A stretch of 64,000 nucleotides of DNA from Amycolatopsis bullii (GTDB lineage: Bacteria > Actinomycetota > Actinomycetes > Mycobacteriales > Pseudonocardiaceae), in NCBI RefSeq assembly GCF_014654205.1, contig NZ_BNAW01000007.1, positions 62,001-126,000 of the forward strand, written 5' to 3'. Below, one piece after another: positions 17,685-27,340 of this stretch (positions are counted from its first letter, which is position 1; each line of letters opens with the position of its first letter). The notes below the pieces were generated by a model. It saw only the letters and a program-made list of their open reading frames with translations, was not told where the DNA came from and made no database searches. A program made the translations under genes and the position numbers.

Positions 17685-18728
17685 GTGGCCGAACGACCCC
17701 GCTCCGGCGGACCCGTCAAGGCGACTGCCACCGGGACCCGGCAGCCGAGCCTGACCGACGTCGCGGGCGTGGCGGGCGTGTCCCACATGACCGTGTCCCG
17801 GGTGATCAACGGGACCGGTCCGGTGCGCCCCGAAACCCGGGCCCGGGTGCTCGCGGCGATCGAGGAACTGGGCTACCGGCCCAATTCCGCCGCCCGCGCG
17901 CTGGTCACCGGCCGCACCGGCACGCTCGGCGTCGTCGCGCTCGAGTCCAATCTGTACGGTCCGGCCAGCACGCTGTACGGCATCGAGAACGCCGCCCGGG
18001 AAGCCGGGTACGCGATCACGATCTCGAGCGTCAGCCGTCCCGGCCGGTCGTCGATCGCCGACGCGGTGGAGAACCTGCGCCGCCAGGCGGTCGAGGGTGT
18101 CATCGTGATCGCCCCGCACGTCAGCGCGGGCCGGGCCCTGGAAGCCGCGCCCGCGGACTTCCCGGTCGTCGCGGTCGGCGGCGGGGAGGCGGCACCGGTG
18201 CCGGTCATCTCCGTCGACCAGCGCGACGGCGCCCGCCGCGCCACCGAACACCTCCTGGCGCTGGGCCACCGCACGGTGTGGCACATCGCCGGGCCGGAGG
18301 ACTGGCTGGAGGCCCGCGACCGCGAACTCGGCTGGCGGGAAACCCTGGAACGCCACGGCGTCGGGGCCCCGCGGGTGATCCGCGGCGACTGGAGCTCGCG
18401 TTCCGGCTACGAGGCGGGGCGATCCCTCGCCAAGGAAAAGGATCTGGACGCCGTCTTCGCCGGCAACGACCAGATGGCACTGGGCCTGCTGCGCGCGTTC
18501 GCGGAAGCGGGTATCTCGGTGCCGCGGGACGTGCGCGTGGCGGGCTTCGACGACGTCCCCGAGGCGGCGTACTTCACGCCGCCGCTGACGACGGTGCGCC
18601 AGGACTTCATCGAAGTCGGACGGCGTACGTTCGGCCTGCTGGCCGGGCGGATGGACGGAGGCGACCGGCACGCGCGCGCCCTGGTCGTCCCCGAGTTGAT
18701 CGTGCGCGAGAGCACCGGACCGCGCTAG
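17685..18728 (+). CDS. LacI-family repressor LacI-2 of the arabinose unit
   Basis: A 347-residue repressor of the same length as LacI-1 and very similar along its whole length. The helix-turn-helix is at about 20-45 (SLTDVAGVAGVSHMTVSRV) and a periplasmic-binding-protein-like effector domain follows. It starts at GTG with GGAAGGGG six bases upstream. Its own promoter carries the TGTTATCGCTAACA operator, and a perfect copy (18766) lies just downstream before the sugar-uptake operon. It should therefore repress both itself and the arabinose genes until an inducer binds. L-arabinose or an arabinoside is the likely inducer, by context only. Confidence 0.92.
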   Translation: MAERPRSGGPVKATATGTRQPSLTDVAGVAGVSHMTVSRVINGTGPVRPETRARVLAAIEELGYRPNSAARALVTGRTGTLGVVALESNLYGPASTLYGIENAAREAGYAITISSVSRPGRSSIADAVENLRRQAVEGVIVIAPHVSAGRALEAAPADFPVVAVGGGEAAPVPVISVDQRDGARRATEHLLALGHRTVWHIAGPEDWLEARDRELGWRETLERHGVGAPRVIRGDWSSRSGYEAGRSLAKEKDLDAVFAGNDQMALGLLRAFAEAGISVPRDVRVAGFDDVPEAAYFTPPLTTVRQDFIEVGRRTFGLLAGRMDGGDRHARALVVPELIVRESTGPR

Positions 18729-18765
18729 CGCCGCGGCCGGCGGGGACCGTTGGTTCCCGAGGGAT

Positions 18766-18779
18766 TGTTAGCGCTAACA
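18766..18779. promoter_or_regulatory. Perfect LacI-type operator of the arabinose operon
   Basis: TGTTAGCGCTAACA is a perfect 14-bp palindrome, the best of the four related sites. It lies between LacI-2 and the first transporter gene. A second palindrome, AAGACGTCTT (18783-18792), follows at once and may bind another factor. I could not settle the exact promoter hexamers. Confidence 0.8.
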
Positions 18780-18849
18780 GGCAAGACGTCTTCACCCGAT
18801 AGTCCCCACACAGGTTTTCCCACAGATCATCGTCGATCGAGGAGTGAAC

Positions 18850-19824
18850 GTGCTGAAGAAGCGATGGGCCGCCGCGGCGGCCGCGGCGGCCGGACTCGTG
18901 CTGCTCACCGCCTGCGGGAGTGGCGGTTCGTCCGGCGGTTCGGGCGGGGCCATCACGCTCGGCTTCGCCCAGGTGGGCGCCGAGAGCGGCTGGCGGACGG
19001 CGAACACGAAGTCGATCCAGGAGTCGGCGAAGACCGCCGGGATCGAGCTGAAGTTCTCCGACGCGCAGCAGAAGCAGGAGAACCAGATCTCCGCGATCCG
19101 CTCGTACATCCAGCAGAAGGTCAAGGTCATCGCCTTCTCGCCGGTCGTCGAGTCCGGCTGGGACACCGTCCTGAAGGAAGCCAAGACGGCCAATATCCCG
19201 GTCATCCTGACCGACCGCGCGATCGACTCGCCGGACAAGTCCCTCTACAAGACCTTCCTCGGCTCCGACTTCGTCGCCGAGGGCAAGAAGGCGGGGGAGT
19301 GGCTGACCAAGGAGTTCGGCAGCGCCACCGGCGACGTGAATATCGTCGAGCTGCAGGGCACCACCGGCTCGGCGCCCGCGAACGACCGCAAGAAGGGCTT
19401 CGCGGACGTCATCGCCGCGGACCCGAAGTACAAGATCGTCGCCTCGCAGACCGGTGAGTTCACCCGCGCCAAGGGCAAGGAGGTCATGGAGGCCTTCCTG
19501 AAGTCCCAGCCCAAGATCGATGTCCTCTACGCCCACAACGACGACATGGCCCTCGGCGCCATCGAGGCCATCGAAGCCGCGGGCAAGGTCCCGGGCAAGG
19601 ACATCAAGATCGTCTCCGTCGACGGTGTCAAGGACGCTCTGCAGGCGCTGGCCGACGGCAAGATCAACCACGTCGTCGAGTGCAACCCGCTGCTCGGCCC
19701 GCAGCTGATGGACCTGGTGAAGAAGGTCGCCGCCGGCGAGCAGGTGCCCGCCCGCATCGAAACCCAGGAGACCGAATTCGACCAGGCCTCCGCCAAGGCC
19801 GCCCTGCCGCAGCGCCAGTACTGA
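18850..19824 (+). CDS. ytfQ: YtfQ-like sugar-binding lipoprotein of an ABC importer
   Basis: A 324-residue extracytoplasmic receptor. The lipobox LLTAC near residue 20 anchors it, followed by a Gly/Ser linker. The mature part begins TLGFAQVGAESGWR and contains DAQQKQENQISAIRS, which closely follows E. coli YtfQ, a galactofuranose-binding protein. The start is GTG 18850, because GGAG lies five bases upstream, whereas GTG 18844 overlaps that site. The neighbouring arabinofuranosidase suggests that arabinofuranose or arabinofuranosides are bound. That substrate is inference. A very strong hairpin follows the gene. Confidence 0.9.
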   Translation: MLKKRWAAAAAAAAGLVLLTACGSGGSSGGSGGAITLGFAQVGAESGWRTANTKSIQESAKTAGIELKFSDAQQKQENQISAIRSYIQQKVKVIAFSPVVESGWDTVLKEAKTANIPVILTDRAIDSPDKSLYKTFLGSDFVAEGKKAGEWLTKEFGSATGDVNIVELQGTTGSAPANDRKKGFADVIAADPKYKIVASQTGEFTRAKGKEVMEAFLKSQPKIDVLYAHNDDMALGAIEAIEAAGKVPGKDIKIVSVDGVKDALQALADGKINHVVECNPLLGPQLMDLVKKVAAGEQVPARIETQETEFDQASAKAALPQRQY

Positions 19825-19832
19825 CCGCCTGC

Positions 19833-19882
19833 GGGTCGTGGGTGCGTAACAGTGTTCTAACACCGTTACGCACTCACGACCC
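19833..19882 (+). terminator. Long intercistronic hairpin after the binding-protein gene
   Basis: The arms 19833-19850 and 19865-19882 pair over 18 bp with one G-T wobble. The inner GTGTT-CT-AACAC continues the stem almost to the tip. It separates the binding-protein gene from the rest of its own operon. It is probably a partial terminator or 3'-end stabiliser that keeps the receptor more abundant than the membrane parts. The CTCACGAC flank and GTTCTAAC apex resemble the hairpin at 35211. Confidence 0.65.
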
Positions 19883-19907
19883 CCGCGTCCACTCCGGAGC
19901 ACAGCAA

Positions 19908-21428
19908 ATGCCTGAACCGCAGCCCATGGTGCGGATGAGCGGTATCCGCAAGGAGTTCCCCGGCGTCCTCGCCCTGGACGGGGTCGACTTCCGGATGTAC
20001 CCCGGCGAAGTCCACGCCCTGATGGGCGAGAACGGCGCCGGCAAGTCCACCCTCATCAAGGTGCTCACCGGGGTGTACGGGGTGGACGCGGGCACGATCG
20101 AACTGGGCGGCGACGACGTCGCCTTCAGCGGGCCCGGTGAGGCCCAGCAGGCCGGCATCAGCACGGTCTACCAGGAAGTCAACCTCTGCCCGAACCTGTC
20201 CGTGGCCGAGAACGTCTGCCTCGGCCGGGAACCCCGCCGCCTCGGCCGCATCCAGTGGGGCCCGATGCGGAAGCGGGCCGAGGAGCTGCTGGCCCGGCTG
20301 GACGTCCACGTGGACGTCTCGGCCGAGCTGTCCACCTGTTCCATCGCGGTGCAGCAGCTGGTCGCGATCGCCCGCGCGCTCGACGTCGACGCGCGCGTGC
20401 TCGTCCTTGACGAACCGACGTCCAGTTTGGACGCCGGCGAGGTCGAACAGCTGCTGAAGGTCGTCCGGTCCCTGCGCGAAAGCGGCATGGCGATCCTGTT
20501 CGTGTCCCACTTCATCGACCAGGTCTTCGCCATCGCCGACCGGATGACCGTGCTGCGCAACGGAAAGCTGATCGGCGAGTACCGCACCGCGGACATCACG
20601 CCGGTCGAGCTCGTCACCAAGATGATCGGCAAGGAGCTCCAGGTCCTCGAGGACCTGGAGGACTCCGGTCCCAGCCGGGCCGAGGTCGCCGGCGCGCCCG
20701 TGCTGCTGGCCGCCGAAGGCCTCGGCCGCAAGGGCGGCGTCGAACCCTTCGACCTCGCCATCCACGCCGGCGAGGTCGTCGGGCTGGCCGGCCTGCTCGG
20801 CTCCGGCCGCACCGAACTCGCCCGGCTGCTCTTCGGCGCCGACCACGCCGACAGCGGCTCGCTGAAGGTCGACGGCGAGCCCGCCGCGCTGCGCACCCCG
20901 CGAGCCGGGCTGGACCACAAGATCGCGTTCCTTTCGGAGAACCGCAAGGCCGAAGGCCTGGTCGAGGAACTGACCGTCCGCGAGAACATCGTGCTGGCGC
21001 TGCAGGCCTCCCGCGGCTGGGCGCGGCCGCTGTCGCGCCGCCGCCAGGACGAAATCGCCGAGAAGTACATCAAGGCCCTCGACATCCGGCCCGCCAACCC
21101 CGAAGCGCTGGTGGGCAACCTCTCCGGCGGCAACCAGCAGAAGGTCCTGCTGGCCCGCTGGCTCATCACCGAACCGCGGCTGCTGATCCTCGACGAGCCC
21201 ACGCGCGGCATCGACATCGGCGCCAAGACGGAGATCCAGCGGCTGGTCACCCAGCTCTCGGGCGACGGCATGGCCGTCGTGTTCATCTCCGCCGAACTCG
21301 AAGAAGTCCTGCGGCTGAGCCACCGCGTCGTGGTGCTGCGGGACCGGAAGGTCGTGGCGGAGCGGGAAAACCAGGCGCTCACCGCGGACGACATCATGGC
21401 CACGATGGCCGAGGGGGTGCAGGCGTGA
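19908..21428 (+). CDS. ytfR: Sugar ABC importer ATPase, two-domain (YtfR-like)
   Basis: A 506-residue RbsA/YtfR-type protein with two nucleotide-binding domains. The first half has an intact Walker A (GENGAGKST) and Walker B (VLVLDEPTSS) but a degenerate signature (STCSIAVQQ). The second half has a changed Walker A (GLLGSGRTE), a good signature (LSGGNQQK) and Walker B ([10 protein letters not shown]). This alternation is normal in the family and energises the permease pair downstream. The ATG 19908 has GGAG eight bases upstream. Its stop overlaps the next start (GTGA). Confidence 0.92.
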   Translation: MPEPQPMVRMSGIRKEFPGVLALDGVDFRMYPGEVHALMGENGAGKSTLIKVLTGVYGVDAGTIELGGDDVAFSGPGEAQQAGISTVYQEVNLCPNLSVAENVCLGREPRRLGRIQWGPMRKRAEELLARLDVHVDVSAELSTCSIAVQQLVAIARALDVDARVLVLDEPTSSLDAGEVEQLLKVVRSLRESGMAILFVSHFIDQVFAIADRMTVLRNGKLIGEYRTADITPVELVTKMIGKELQVLEDLEDSGPSRAEVAGAPVLLAAEGLGRKGGVEPFDLAIHAGEVVGLAGLLGSGRTELARLLFGADHADSGSLKVDGEPAALRTPRAGLDHKIAFLSENRKAEGLVEELTVRENIVLALQASRGWARPLSRRRQDEIAEKYIKALDIRPANPEALVGNLSGGNQQKVLLARWLITEPRLLILDEPTRGIDIGAKTEIQRLVTQLSGDGMAVVFISAELEEVLRLSHRVVVLRDRKVVAERENQALTADDIMATMAEGVQA

Positions 21429-22471
21429 AAGCCATGACCAAACACCGGCTCTTCTGGCCCGTGGTGGCCCTGCTGGTGCTGCTGCTGGGCGACCTGATCG
21501 CGAGCCCGTCGTTCTTCAAGATCGAGTTCCGCGACGGGCACCTCTACGGGAACCTCGTCGACATCCTGAAGAACGGCGCCCCGCTGATCCTCATCGCGAT
21601 CGGCATGACGCTGGTGATCGCCACCCGCGGCATCGACCTCTCGGTCGGTGCGGTCGTGGCGATCAGCGGCTCGCTCGCCTGCCTGTGGATCAGCGACAAC
21701 CCGGACGGCACCGGCACCACGCTGGTCGCCTTCGGCCTGGCGCTCGGCCTCTCGCTGGTGCTCGGGGTCTGGAACGGCTGGCTCGTCGCGGCACTGGGCA
21801 TCCAGCCGATCATCGCCACCCTGATCCTCATGGTCGCCGGCCGGGGCATCGCGCAGCTGATCAGCGGCGGCCAGATCATCACCGTCAACTCCCACTCGTT
21901 CGAGTGGATCGGCAGCGGGTTCCTGTTCACCCTGCCCAGCGCCATCCTCGTCGCGCTGGCGGTGTTCGTGCTCGCATCGGTGCTCGTCCGCCGCTCCGCG
22001 CTCGGCCTGCTCGTCGAGGCCGTCGGCGGCAACCCCGAAGCCAGCCGCCTGGCCGGGCTCCGCTCGGCCCGGCTCACCTGGCTCGTCTACGTCTTCTGCG
22101 CGCTGTGCGCGGGCGTCGCCGGGCTGATGATCAGCGCGAACGTGCACAGCGCCGACGCCAACCACGCCGGCCTGTTCATCGAACTCGACGCGATCCTCGC
22201 GGTCGTCGTCGGCGGCACCCAGCTGACCGGCGGCCGGTTCTCCCTCGGCGGCGCGGTGATCGGCGCGCTGCTCATCCAGACGCTCACCACCACCGTCTAC
22301 GCCCTCGGCATCCCGCCGGAGTCGATCATGCTCTTCAAGGCGATCGTCGTGCTGGTGGTGTGCCTGCTGCAGTCGCCCGCGTTCCGCCGCAGGTTCCGGC
22401 GGCGCCGGGGAGCCCGTCCGGTCACCCCGGCGCCCACGCCCGCTCCGGAGAAGGTGGAGGTCACCGCATGA
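21425..22471 (+). CDS. ytfT: Sugar ABC importer permease (YtfT-like)
   Basis: A 348-residue inner-membrane permease with about ten helices and the RbsC-family block GMTLVIATRGIDLSVGAVVA. GTG at 21425 overlaps the ATPase stop by four bases. Together with the next permease it should form a heterodimeric pore, as in E. coli YtfT-YjfF, which differs from the homodimeric RbsC arrangement. The C-terminal tail is basic then Pro-rich. Confidence 0.9.
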   Translation: MKAMTKHRLFWPVVALLVLLLGDLIASPSFFKIEFRDGHLYGNLVDILKNGAPLILIAIGMTLVIATRGIDLSVGAVVAISGSLACLWISDNPDGTGTTLVAFGLALGLSLVLGVWNGWLVAALGIQPIIATLILMVAGRGIAQLISGGQIITVNSHSFEWIGSGFLFTLPSAILVALAVFVLASVLVRRSALGLLVEAVGGNPEASRLAGLRSARLTWLVYVFCALCAGVAGLMISANVHSADANHAGLFIELDAILAVVVGGTQLTGGRFSLGGAVIGALLIQTLTTTVYALGIPPESIMLFKAIVVLVVCLLQSPAFRRRFRRRRGARPVTPAPTPAPEKVEVTA

Positions 22472-23451
22472 CCACGCTCGCCCGCGTGAAGGGCTACCGG
22501 CCGCAGCAGCGGCACGTGCCGATCCTCGCGACGCTGGCGCTGCTGATCGCCGCGTACGTGTTCGGTGCGGTCCAGTACGAGGCCTTCGGGTCCGGGCAGG
22601 TCATCCTCGACCTGTTCATCAACAACGCCTTCCTGCTCGTGGTCGCGGTCGGCATGACGTTCGTGATCCTCACCGGCGGCATCGACCTGTCCGTCGGGTC
22701 GGTGGTCGCGCTGTCCACGGTGATCTCCGGCGACCTGATGCAGAAGCACGGCTGGCCGGCGTACGCGGCCATCGCCGTGGTCCTGGTGGTCGGCGCGGTG
22801 CTGGGTGCCGGGATGGGCGCGCTGATCCACTTCTTCGAGATCCAGCCGTTCATCGCGACGCTGATCGGGATGTTCTTCGCCCGCGGCCTCTGCTACACGA
22901 TCACCACCGAGGCCTACTCGATCGACAACGCGACGATCGCCACCCTGGCCCAGACCCAGATCCCGCTCGGCGGTGAGCTGCACATCTCGATCAGCGTGGT
23001 GGTCGCCCTGGTGGTCGTCGCGGCCGCGGCCTACGTCCTGGCCTTCACCCGGTTCGGGCGCACGGTCTACTCGATCGGCGGCAACGCGCAGTCCGCGATG
23101 CTGATGGGGCTCAAGACCGGCCGCACCAAGATCGCGGTGTACACGATCAGCGGGGTCTGCTCGGCGCTCGGCGGGATCCTCCTGGTCCTGTACAAGTCCT
23201 CGGGCGACCCGCTCAACGGCGTCGGCCTCGAGCTGACGGCGATCGCCGCGGTCGTCATCGGCGGCACCATCCTCACCGGCGGCTCCGGCTACGTGCTCGG
23301 GACCGTGCTGGGGATCATGGTGCTGGGCATCATCCAGACCCTGATCACCTTCGACGGCACCCTCAACTCCTGGTGGACCTCGATCATCACGGGGGCCCTG
23401 CTGTTCGTCTTCATCGTCCTGCAACGCCTCGTCACCCGACGGACCCGCTAG
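22468..23451 (+). CDS. yjfF: Second sugar ABC importer permease (YjfF-like)
   Basis: A 327-residue membrane permease with the family block GMTFVILTGGIDLSVGSVVA and about eight to ten helices. The ATG at 22468 overlaps the previous stop (ATGA). Two non-identical permeases after a YtfQ-type receptor and a two-domain ATPase identify the set as a YtfQRT-YjfF furanose importer. The gene ends just before a perfect palindrome that separates it from the arabinofuranosidase gene. Confidence 0.9.
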   Translation: MTTLARVKGYRPQQRHVPILATLALLIAAYVFGAVQYEAFGSGQVILDLFINNAFLLVVAVGMTFVILTGGIDLSVGSVVALSTVISGDLMQKHGWPAYAAIAVVLVVGAVLGAGMGALIHFFEIQPFIATLIGMFFARGLCYTITTEAYSIDNATIATLAQTQIPLGGELHISISVVVALVVVAAAAYVLAFTRFGRTVYSIGGNAQSAMLMGLKTGRTKIAVYTISGVCSALGGILLVLYKSSGDPLNGVGLELTAIAAVVIGGTILTGGSGYVLGTVLGIMVLGIIQTLITFDGTLNSWWTSIITGALLFVFIVLQRLVTRRTR

Positions 23452-23453
23452 CC

Positions 23454-23489
23454 CGGGAGGGGCACTTTCACGTGAAAGTGCCCCTCCCG
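23454..23489. terminator. Perfect 36-bp palindrome between permease and arabinofuranosidase
   Basis: Two 18-base arms (23454-23471, 23472-23489) meet with no spacer, with centre CACTTTCACGTGAAAGTG. It starts three bases after the permease stop. It probably terminates or attenuates transcription. As DNA it could also be a dimer-binding site. Confidence 0.65.
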
Positions 23490-23510
23490 CGCATCACTCA
23501 AAGGAGAGTC

Positions 23511-26500
23511 ATGCTCCGCAGACTGCGGCGGCCCATGGCCGTGCTCGCCGCTTTGGCGCTGTGCTCCGCCGTGCCCATCGTGGCGGCGCCGGCCGCCGTG
23601 GCCGACGCCGATCCGGCCCTGGCGGGGCACTGGACGTTCGACGACGGCAGCGGGACGACCGCCGCCGACACCGCGGGCAGTCACCCGGCGACCCTGTCCG
23701 AGGGGGCCGGCTGGGGCCCGGGTATCCGGGGCGGCGCCCTGACGACCGACGGGTCCAGGGGGTTCGCCGACGCGGGTGCGCCCGTGCTGGACACGACCAA
23801 GAGCTTCTCGGTGAGCAGCTGGGTCAAGCTCGACAAGACGTCCGGTTACCAGACGTTCGTCAGCGTCGACGGCGCCCAGGTGAGCAACTTCTTCCTGCAG
23901 TTCCGCGACGACTCCCGCCGGTTCGCCTTCACCCGGCTGGCCGGGGACGCCCCGACCGACGGCGTCGTGGCGGGCGCGAACTTCGACCCCGTCGCCGGCC
24001 AGTGGTACCAGCTGACCGGCGTGTACGACGCGAGCGCGTCGACGCTGTCGCTGTACGTCGACGGCACCCGCCAGACCACCGTCGCCGCGCCGGCGGCCTG
24101 GGCGGGCACCGGGCACCTGGTGATCGGCCGCGGCAAGTACGGCGGCAACCCGGTGGACTTCGTCGACGGCACGATCGACGACGTCCGCGCCTACTCGGGC
24201 GCCCTGACCGCCGCCGACGCCGCCCGCCTGGCCATCGCCGGGCACTGGGGCCTCGACGAGGGCACCGGCACCACCACGGCGGACGACTCCCTCGACGGGC
24301 GCACCGCCACCCTGACCGGCGGTGCCACCTGGGGTGACGGCGTCGTCGGCCCGCACGGTGTCGCGCTGAACGGCACCGACGCCGCGGTCGACGTCCCGGG
24401 GCCGGTCGTGGACACCGCGCAGAGCTTCTCGGTGTCGGCGTGGGTGAAGCCCACCGCGGCCGGCGGCTTCCGGACCGCCGTGAGCGTCGACGGTTCGTCG
24501 ATCAGCGGCTTCTACCTCCAGCGGACCAACGACGGCCGCTTCGCCTTCACCCGCCGCGCGGCCGACGGCGATTCGGCTTCGTCCTCGGCCGTGTCGACGC
24601 TGCCCGCGCAGGCCGGCCAGTGGCAGCACGTGGCCGGTGTGTACAACCGAGCGGCGGGCACGCTTTCCCTGTACGTCAACGGGACCCTGCAGCAGAGCGT
24701 CCCGTTCACCACGCCGTGGACCGCGGGCGGGCACCTGGAGATCGGCCGCGGCAAGTGGGCGGGCGCTCCCGCCGACTGGTTCGACGGCGGCATCGACGAC
24801 GTCCGCGCGTACCCGACGCCGCTGACCGCGTCCGCCGTCGCCGCCCTGGCCGCGAGCGGTTCGTGGCACTTCGACGAAGGCGCCGGCACGGTCGCCCGTG
24901 ACGCCTCGGCGAACGCGGCCGACGGCACGCTGAAGGGCGCGACCTGGACCGCGGGAGCGGCCGGGCAGGCCGTCCAGCTCGACGGCAAGTCCACTGTGGA
25001 CATGGGCAGCTCGCCCGCGTTCGACACCGGCACCGGCTCGCTGTCCCTGGCCGCCTGGTTCCGCACCACCGCGTCGGGCACCCTGGTGGACCACGGCGAC
25101 GGGTACGCCCTCGGCGTGACCGGCGGCAAGCTCACCGCCCGCGTCGGCACCATCCAGGTGACCACCAACGGCGGCGGGCTCGCCGACGGCACCTGGCACC
25201 ACGCCGCCCTGGTCCTGGACCGTGCCGCCCAGCGGCTCACCGTCTACGCCGACGGCGACGCCGCCGCGGTCACCAGCTCGTGCGGGACGCCCACCGGCAC
25301 GACCCTGGACGTCTCCGCCTGCCCGGCCTCGGGCACCGCGGCGGCGCCGTTCACCGTCGGCGCCGGGTTCACCGGGGCCGTCGACGAGGTCGAGCTGCGC
25401 CGCTTCCCGCTGACCGCCGCGCAGATCGGCACCCTGGCCGGGGCCAACCAGCTGGCCGTCGACGCCAACGTCGTCCGGGCCAACACCCGGCCGACCACCT
25501 ACGGCTCGATCCTCGAGGACATCAGCCACTCGGTCGAGGGCGGGTTGTACGCCGAGCTCGTCCGCAACCGCACGTTCAAGGAGGGCTACCAGCCCGGCAG
25601 CGGCGCGGGCAACACGCCGGTGCCGTACTGGTCGCTGCTCACCTCGGCCGGGGCGACCGGCACCTACTCGGTCGACACCGCGAACCCGCTCAACACCGCG
25701 CTCGACCGCTCGCTGAAGCTGCACGCCGACACGGTTCCGGCCGCCGGCCGGGTGGCCGCGGCGAACGTCGGCTTCTACGGCGTCGCGGCGAAGCCGTCCA
25801 CCAAGTACACCGGCAGCTTCTTCGCCAAGGGAACGTGGACCGGCGGGGTCCGGGTCAGCCTGGAGAAGCCGGACGGCACGGTGCTGGCGAGCAAGGACCT
25901 CCAGCCGGTCGGGCCCGCGTGGACGCAGCAGGCGTTCAGCTTCACCACGCCGTCGACGATCACGCCGTCCACCGACAACCGGATCGTCGTTTCCCTGGTC
26001 AACAAGGGCAAGAAGGCGCTGAGCGGCGACGCCTGGTTCCAGCAGGTCTCGCTGTTCCCGCCGACCTTCAAGAACCGGCCCAACGGCGTCCGCGCCGACC
26101 TCGGGCAGAAGCTCGCGGCGATGAAACTGGGCCTGTTCCGCGTTCCCGGCGGCAACTACCTCGAAGGCAACACGCTCGACACCCGGTTCGCGTGGAAGAA
26201 CACCATCGGCCCGCTGGAACAGCGGCCCGGCCACCAGAACACCGCGTGGGGCTACTGGTCCACCGACGGCTTCGGCATCCTCGACTACCTCAAGCTCGCC
26301 GAGGACATCGGTGCCCAGCCGCTGCTCGCGCTGTTCGCCGGCTACACCCTCAACGGCCAGCACGTCGACCAGGCCGACTACCCGGCCTACGTCCAGGAAG
26401 CCCTCGACGAGATCGAGTACGCCATCGGCGACAGCTCGACCACGTGGGGCGCCAAGCGGGTCGCCGACGGGCACCCGGCGCCGTTCGACCTGCACTACGT

Positions 26501-27335
26501 CGAGGTCGGCAACGAGGACTGGTTCGACGGCTCGGGCAGCTACGCCTGGCGCTTCACCGACATGTTCGACGCCATCAAGGCGAAGTACCCGCAGCTGACC
26601 GTCATCGCCACCACCGGCGGGCTGCAGGGCGGGACCGCGTCGAGCACGTCGACCGGCGTGCGCCCGGACGCCGCGGACGACCACTACTACCAGTCGCCGC
26701 AGTGGTTCACCGACAACTCGACCCGCTACGACACCGCCGACCGCAGCGGCCCGGACATCCTCGTCGGCGAGTACGGCGCCCAGGACGGCCGGCCCACCGG
26801 CACCCTGGCCGCCGCCATCGGCGAGGCCGCGTTCCTCACCGGGCTCGAGCGCAACAGCGACGTCGTCATCGGCTCGATGTACGCGCCGGTGCTGGTGCAG
26901 GAGAACCAGTCCAACTGGCCGGTCAACCTGATCGGCTTCGACGCCGGGACGAGCTACGCCTCGCCGTCGTACTGGGTGCAGCAGATGTTCTCCAGCACCC
27001 TCGGCAAGCAGATCGTCACCAGCCGCCTCAACCAGGGCAGCCCCCTGCGGCAGGTGGTCAACGTGACCACGAAGAGCGGAAGGAAGACCTTCACGGTCAA
27101 ACTCGTCAACCCGACTCCGCAGGTGCAGACCACCCGGCTGTCGCTCACCGGCGTCACCGCCGTGGACGGCACCGGCACGCTCACCACGCTCACCGGCGAC
27201 CCGGCGGGGCGCAACAGCCTCGCCGCGCCGACCGCCATCGTGCCGCAGACCAGGGAGATCACCGGGCTGGCCGCGACGTCGAAGCTGACGCTGCCGGCCA
27301 ACTCGGTGACGACGCTGGTCCTCACCGGCCGCTAA
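23511..27335 (+). CDS. Secreted GH51-type alpha-L-arabinofuranosidase with three LamG-like domains
   Basis: A 1274-residue exported enzyme that releases L-arabinofuranose from arabinan or arabinoxylan. The ATG follows AAAGGAGAG. The signal peptide ends near 31. Three concanavalin-like LamG repeats (about 36-235, 240-440, 445-640) share patterns such as GHLVIGRGKYGG and GHLEIGRGKWAG. The catalytic region begins near 653 (YGSILEDISHSVEGG), with an inserted jelly-roll at about 690-830. The acid/base is E1002 in EVGNED and the nucleophile E1087 in LVGEYGA. It sits between the furanose importer and araBDA, so the released sugar is imported and used at once. Confidence 0.92.
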   Translation: MLRRLRRPMAVLAALALCSAVPIVAAPAAVADADPALAGHWTFDDGSGTTAADTAGSHPATLSEGAGWGPGIRGGALTTDGSRGFADAGAPVLDTTKSFSVSSWVKLDKTSGYQTFVSVDGAQVSNFFLQFRDDSRRFAFTRLAGDAPTDGVVAGANFDPVAGQWYQLTGVYDASASTLSLYVDGTRQTTVAAPAAWAGTGHLVIGRGKYGGNPVDFVDGTIDDVRAYSGALTAADAARLAIAGHWGLDEGTGTTTADDSLDGRTATLTGGATWGDGVVGPHGVALNGTDAAVDVPGPVVDTAQSFSVSAWVKPTAAGGFRTAVSVDGSSISGFYLQRTNDGRFAFTRRAADGDSASSSAVSTLPAQAGQWQHVAGVYNRAAGTLSLYVNGTLQQSVPFTTPWTAGGHLEIGRGKWAGAPADWFDGGIDDVRAYPTPLTASAVAALAASGSWHFDEGAGTVARDASANAADGTLKGATWTAGAAGQAVQLDGKSTVDMGSSPAFDTGTGSLSLAAWFRTTASGTLVDHGDGYALGVTGGKLTARVGTIQVTTNGGGLADGTWHHAALVLDRAAQRLTVYADGDAAAVTSSCGTPTGTTLDVSACPASGTAAAPFTVGAGFTGAVDEVELRRFPLTAAQIGTLAGANQLAVDANVVRANTRPTTYGSILEDISHSVEGGLYAELVRNRTFKEGYQPGSGAGNTPVPYWSLLTSAGATGTYSVDTANPLNTALDRSLKLHADTVPAAGRVAAANVGFYGVAAKPSTKYTGSFFAKGTWTGGVRVSLEKPDGTVLASKDLQPVGPAWTQQAFSFTTPSTITPSTDNRIVVSLVNKGKKALSGDAWFQQVSLFPPTFKNRPNGVRADLGQKLAAMKLGLFRVPGGNYLEGNTLDTRFAWKNTIGPLEQRPGHQNTAWGYWSTDGFGILDYLKLAEDIGAQPLLALFAGYTLNGQHVDQADYPAYVQEALDEIEYAIGDSSTTWGAKRVADGHPAPFDLHYVEVGNEDWFDGSGSYAWRFTDMFDAIKAKYPQLTVIATTGGLQGGTASSTSTGVRPDAADDHYYQSPQWFTDNSTRYDTADRSGPDILVGEYGAQDGRPTGTLAAAIGEAAFLTGLERNSDVVIGSMYAPVLVQENQSNWPVNLIGFDAGTSYASPSYWVQQMFSSTLGKQIVTSRLNQGSPLRQVVNVTTKSGRKTFTVKLVNPTPQVQTTRLSLTGVTAVDGTGTLTTLTGDPAGRNSLAAPTAIVPQTREITGLAATSKLTLPANSVTTLVLTGR

Positions 27336-27340
27336 GACCC

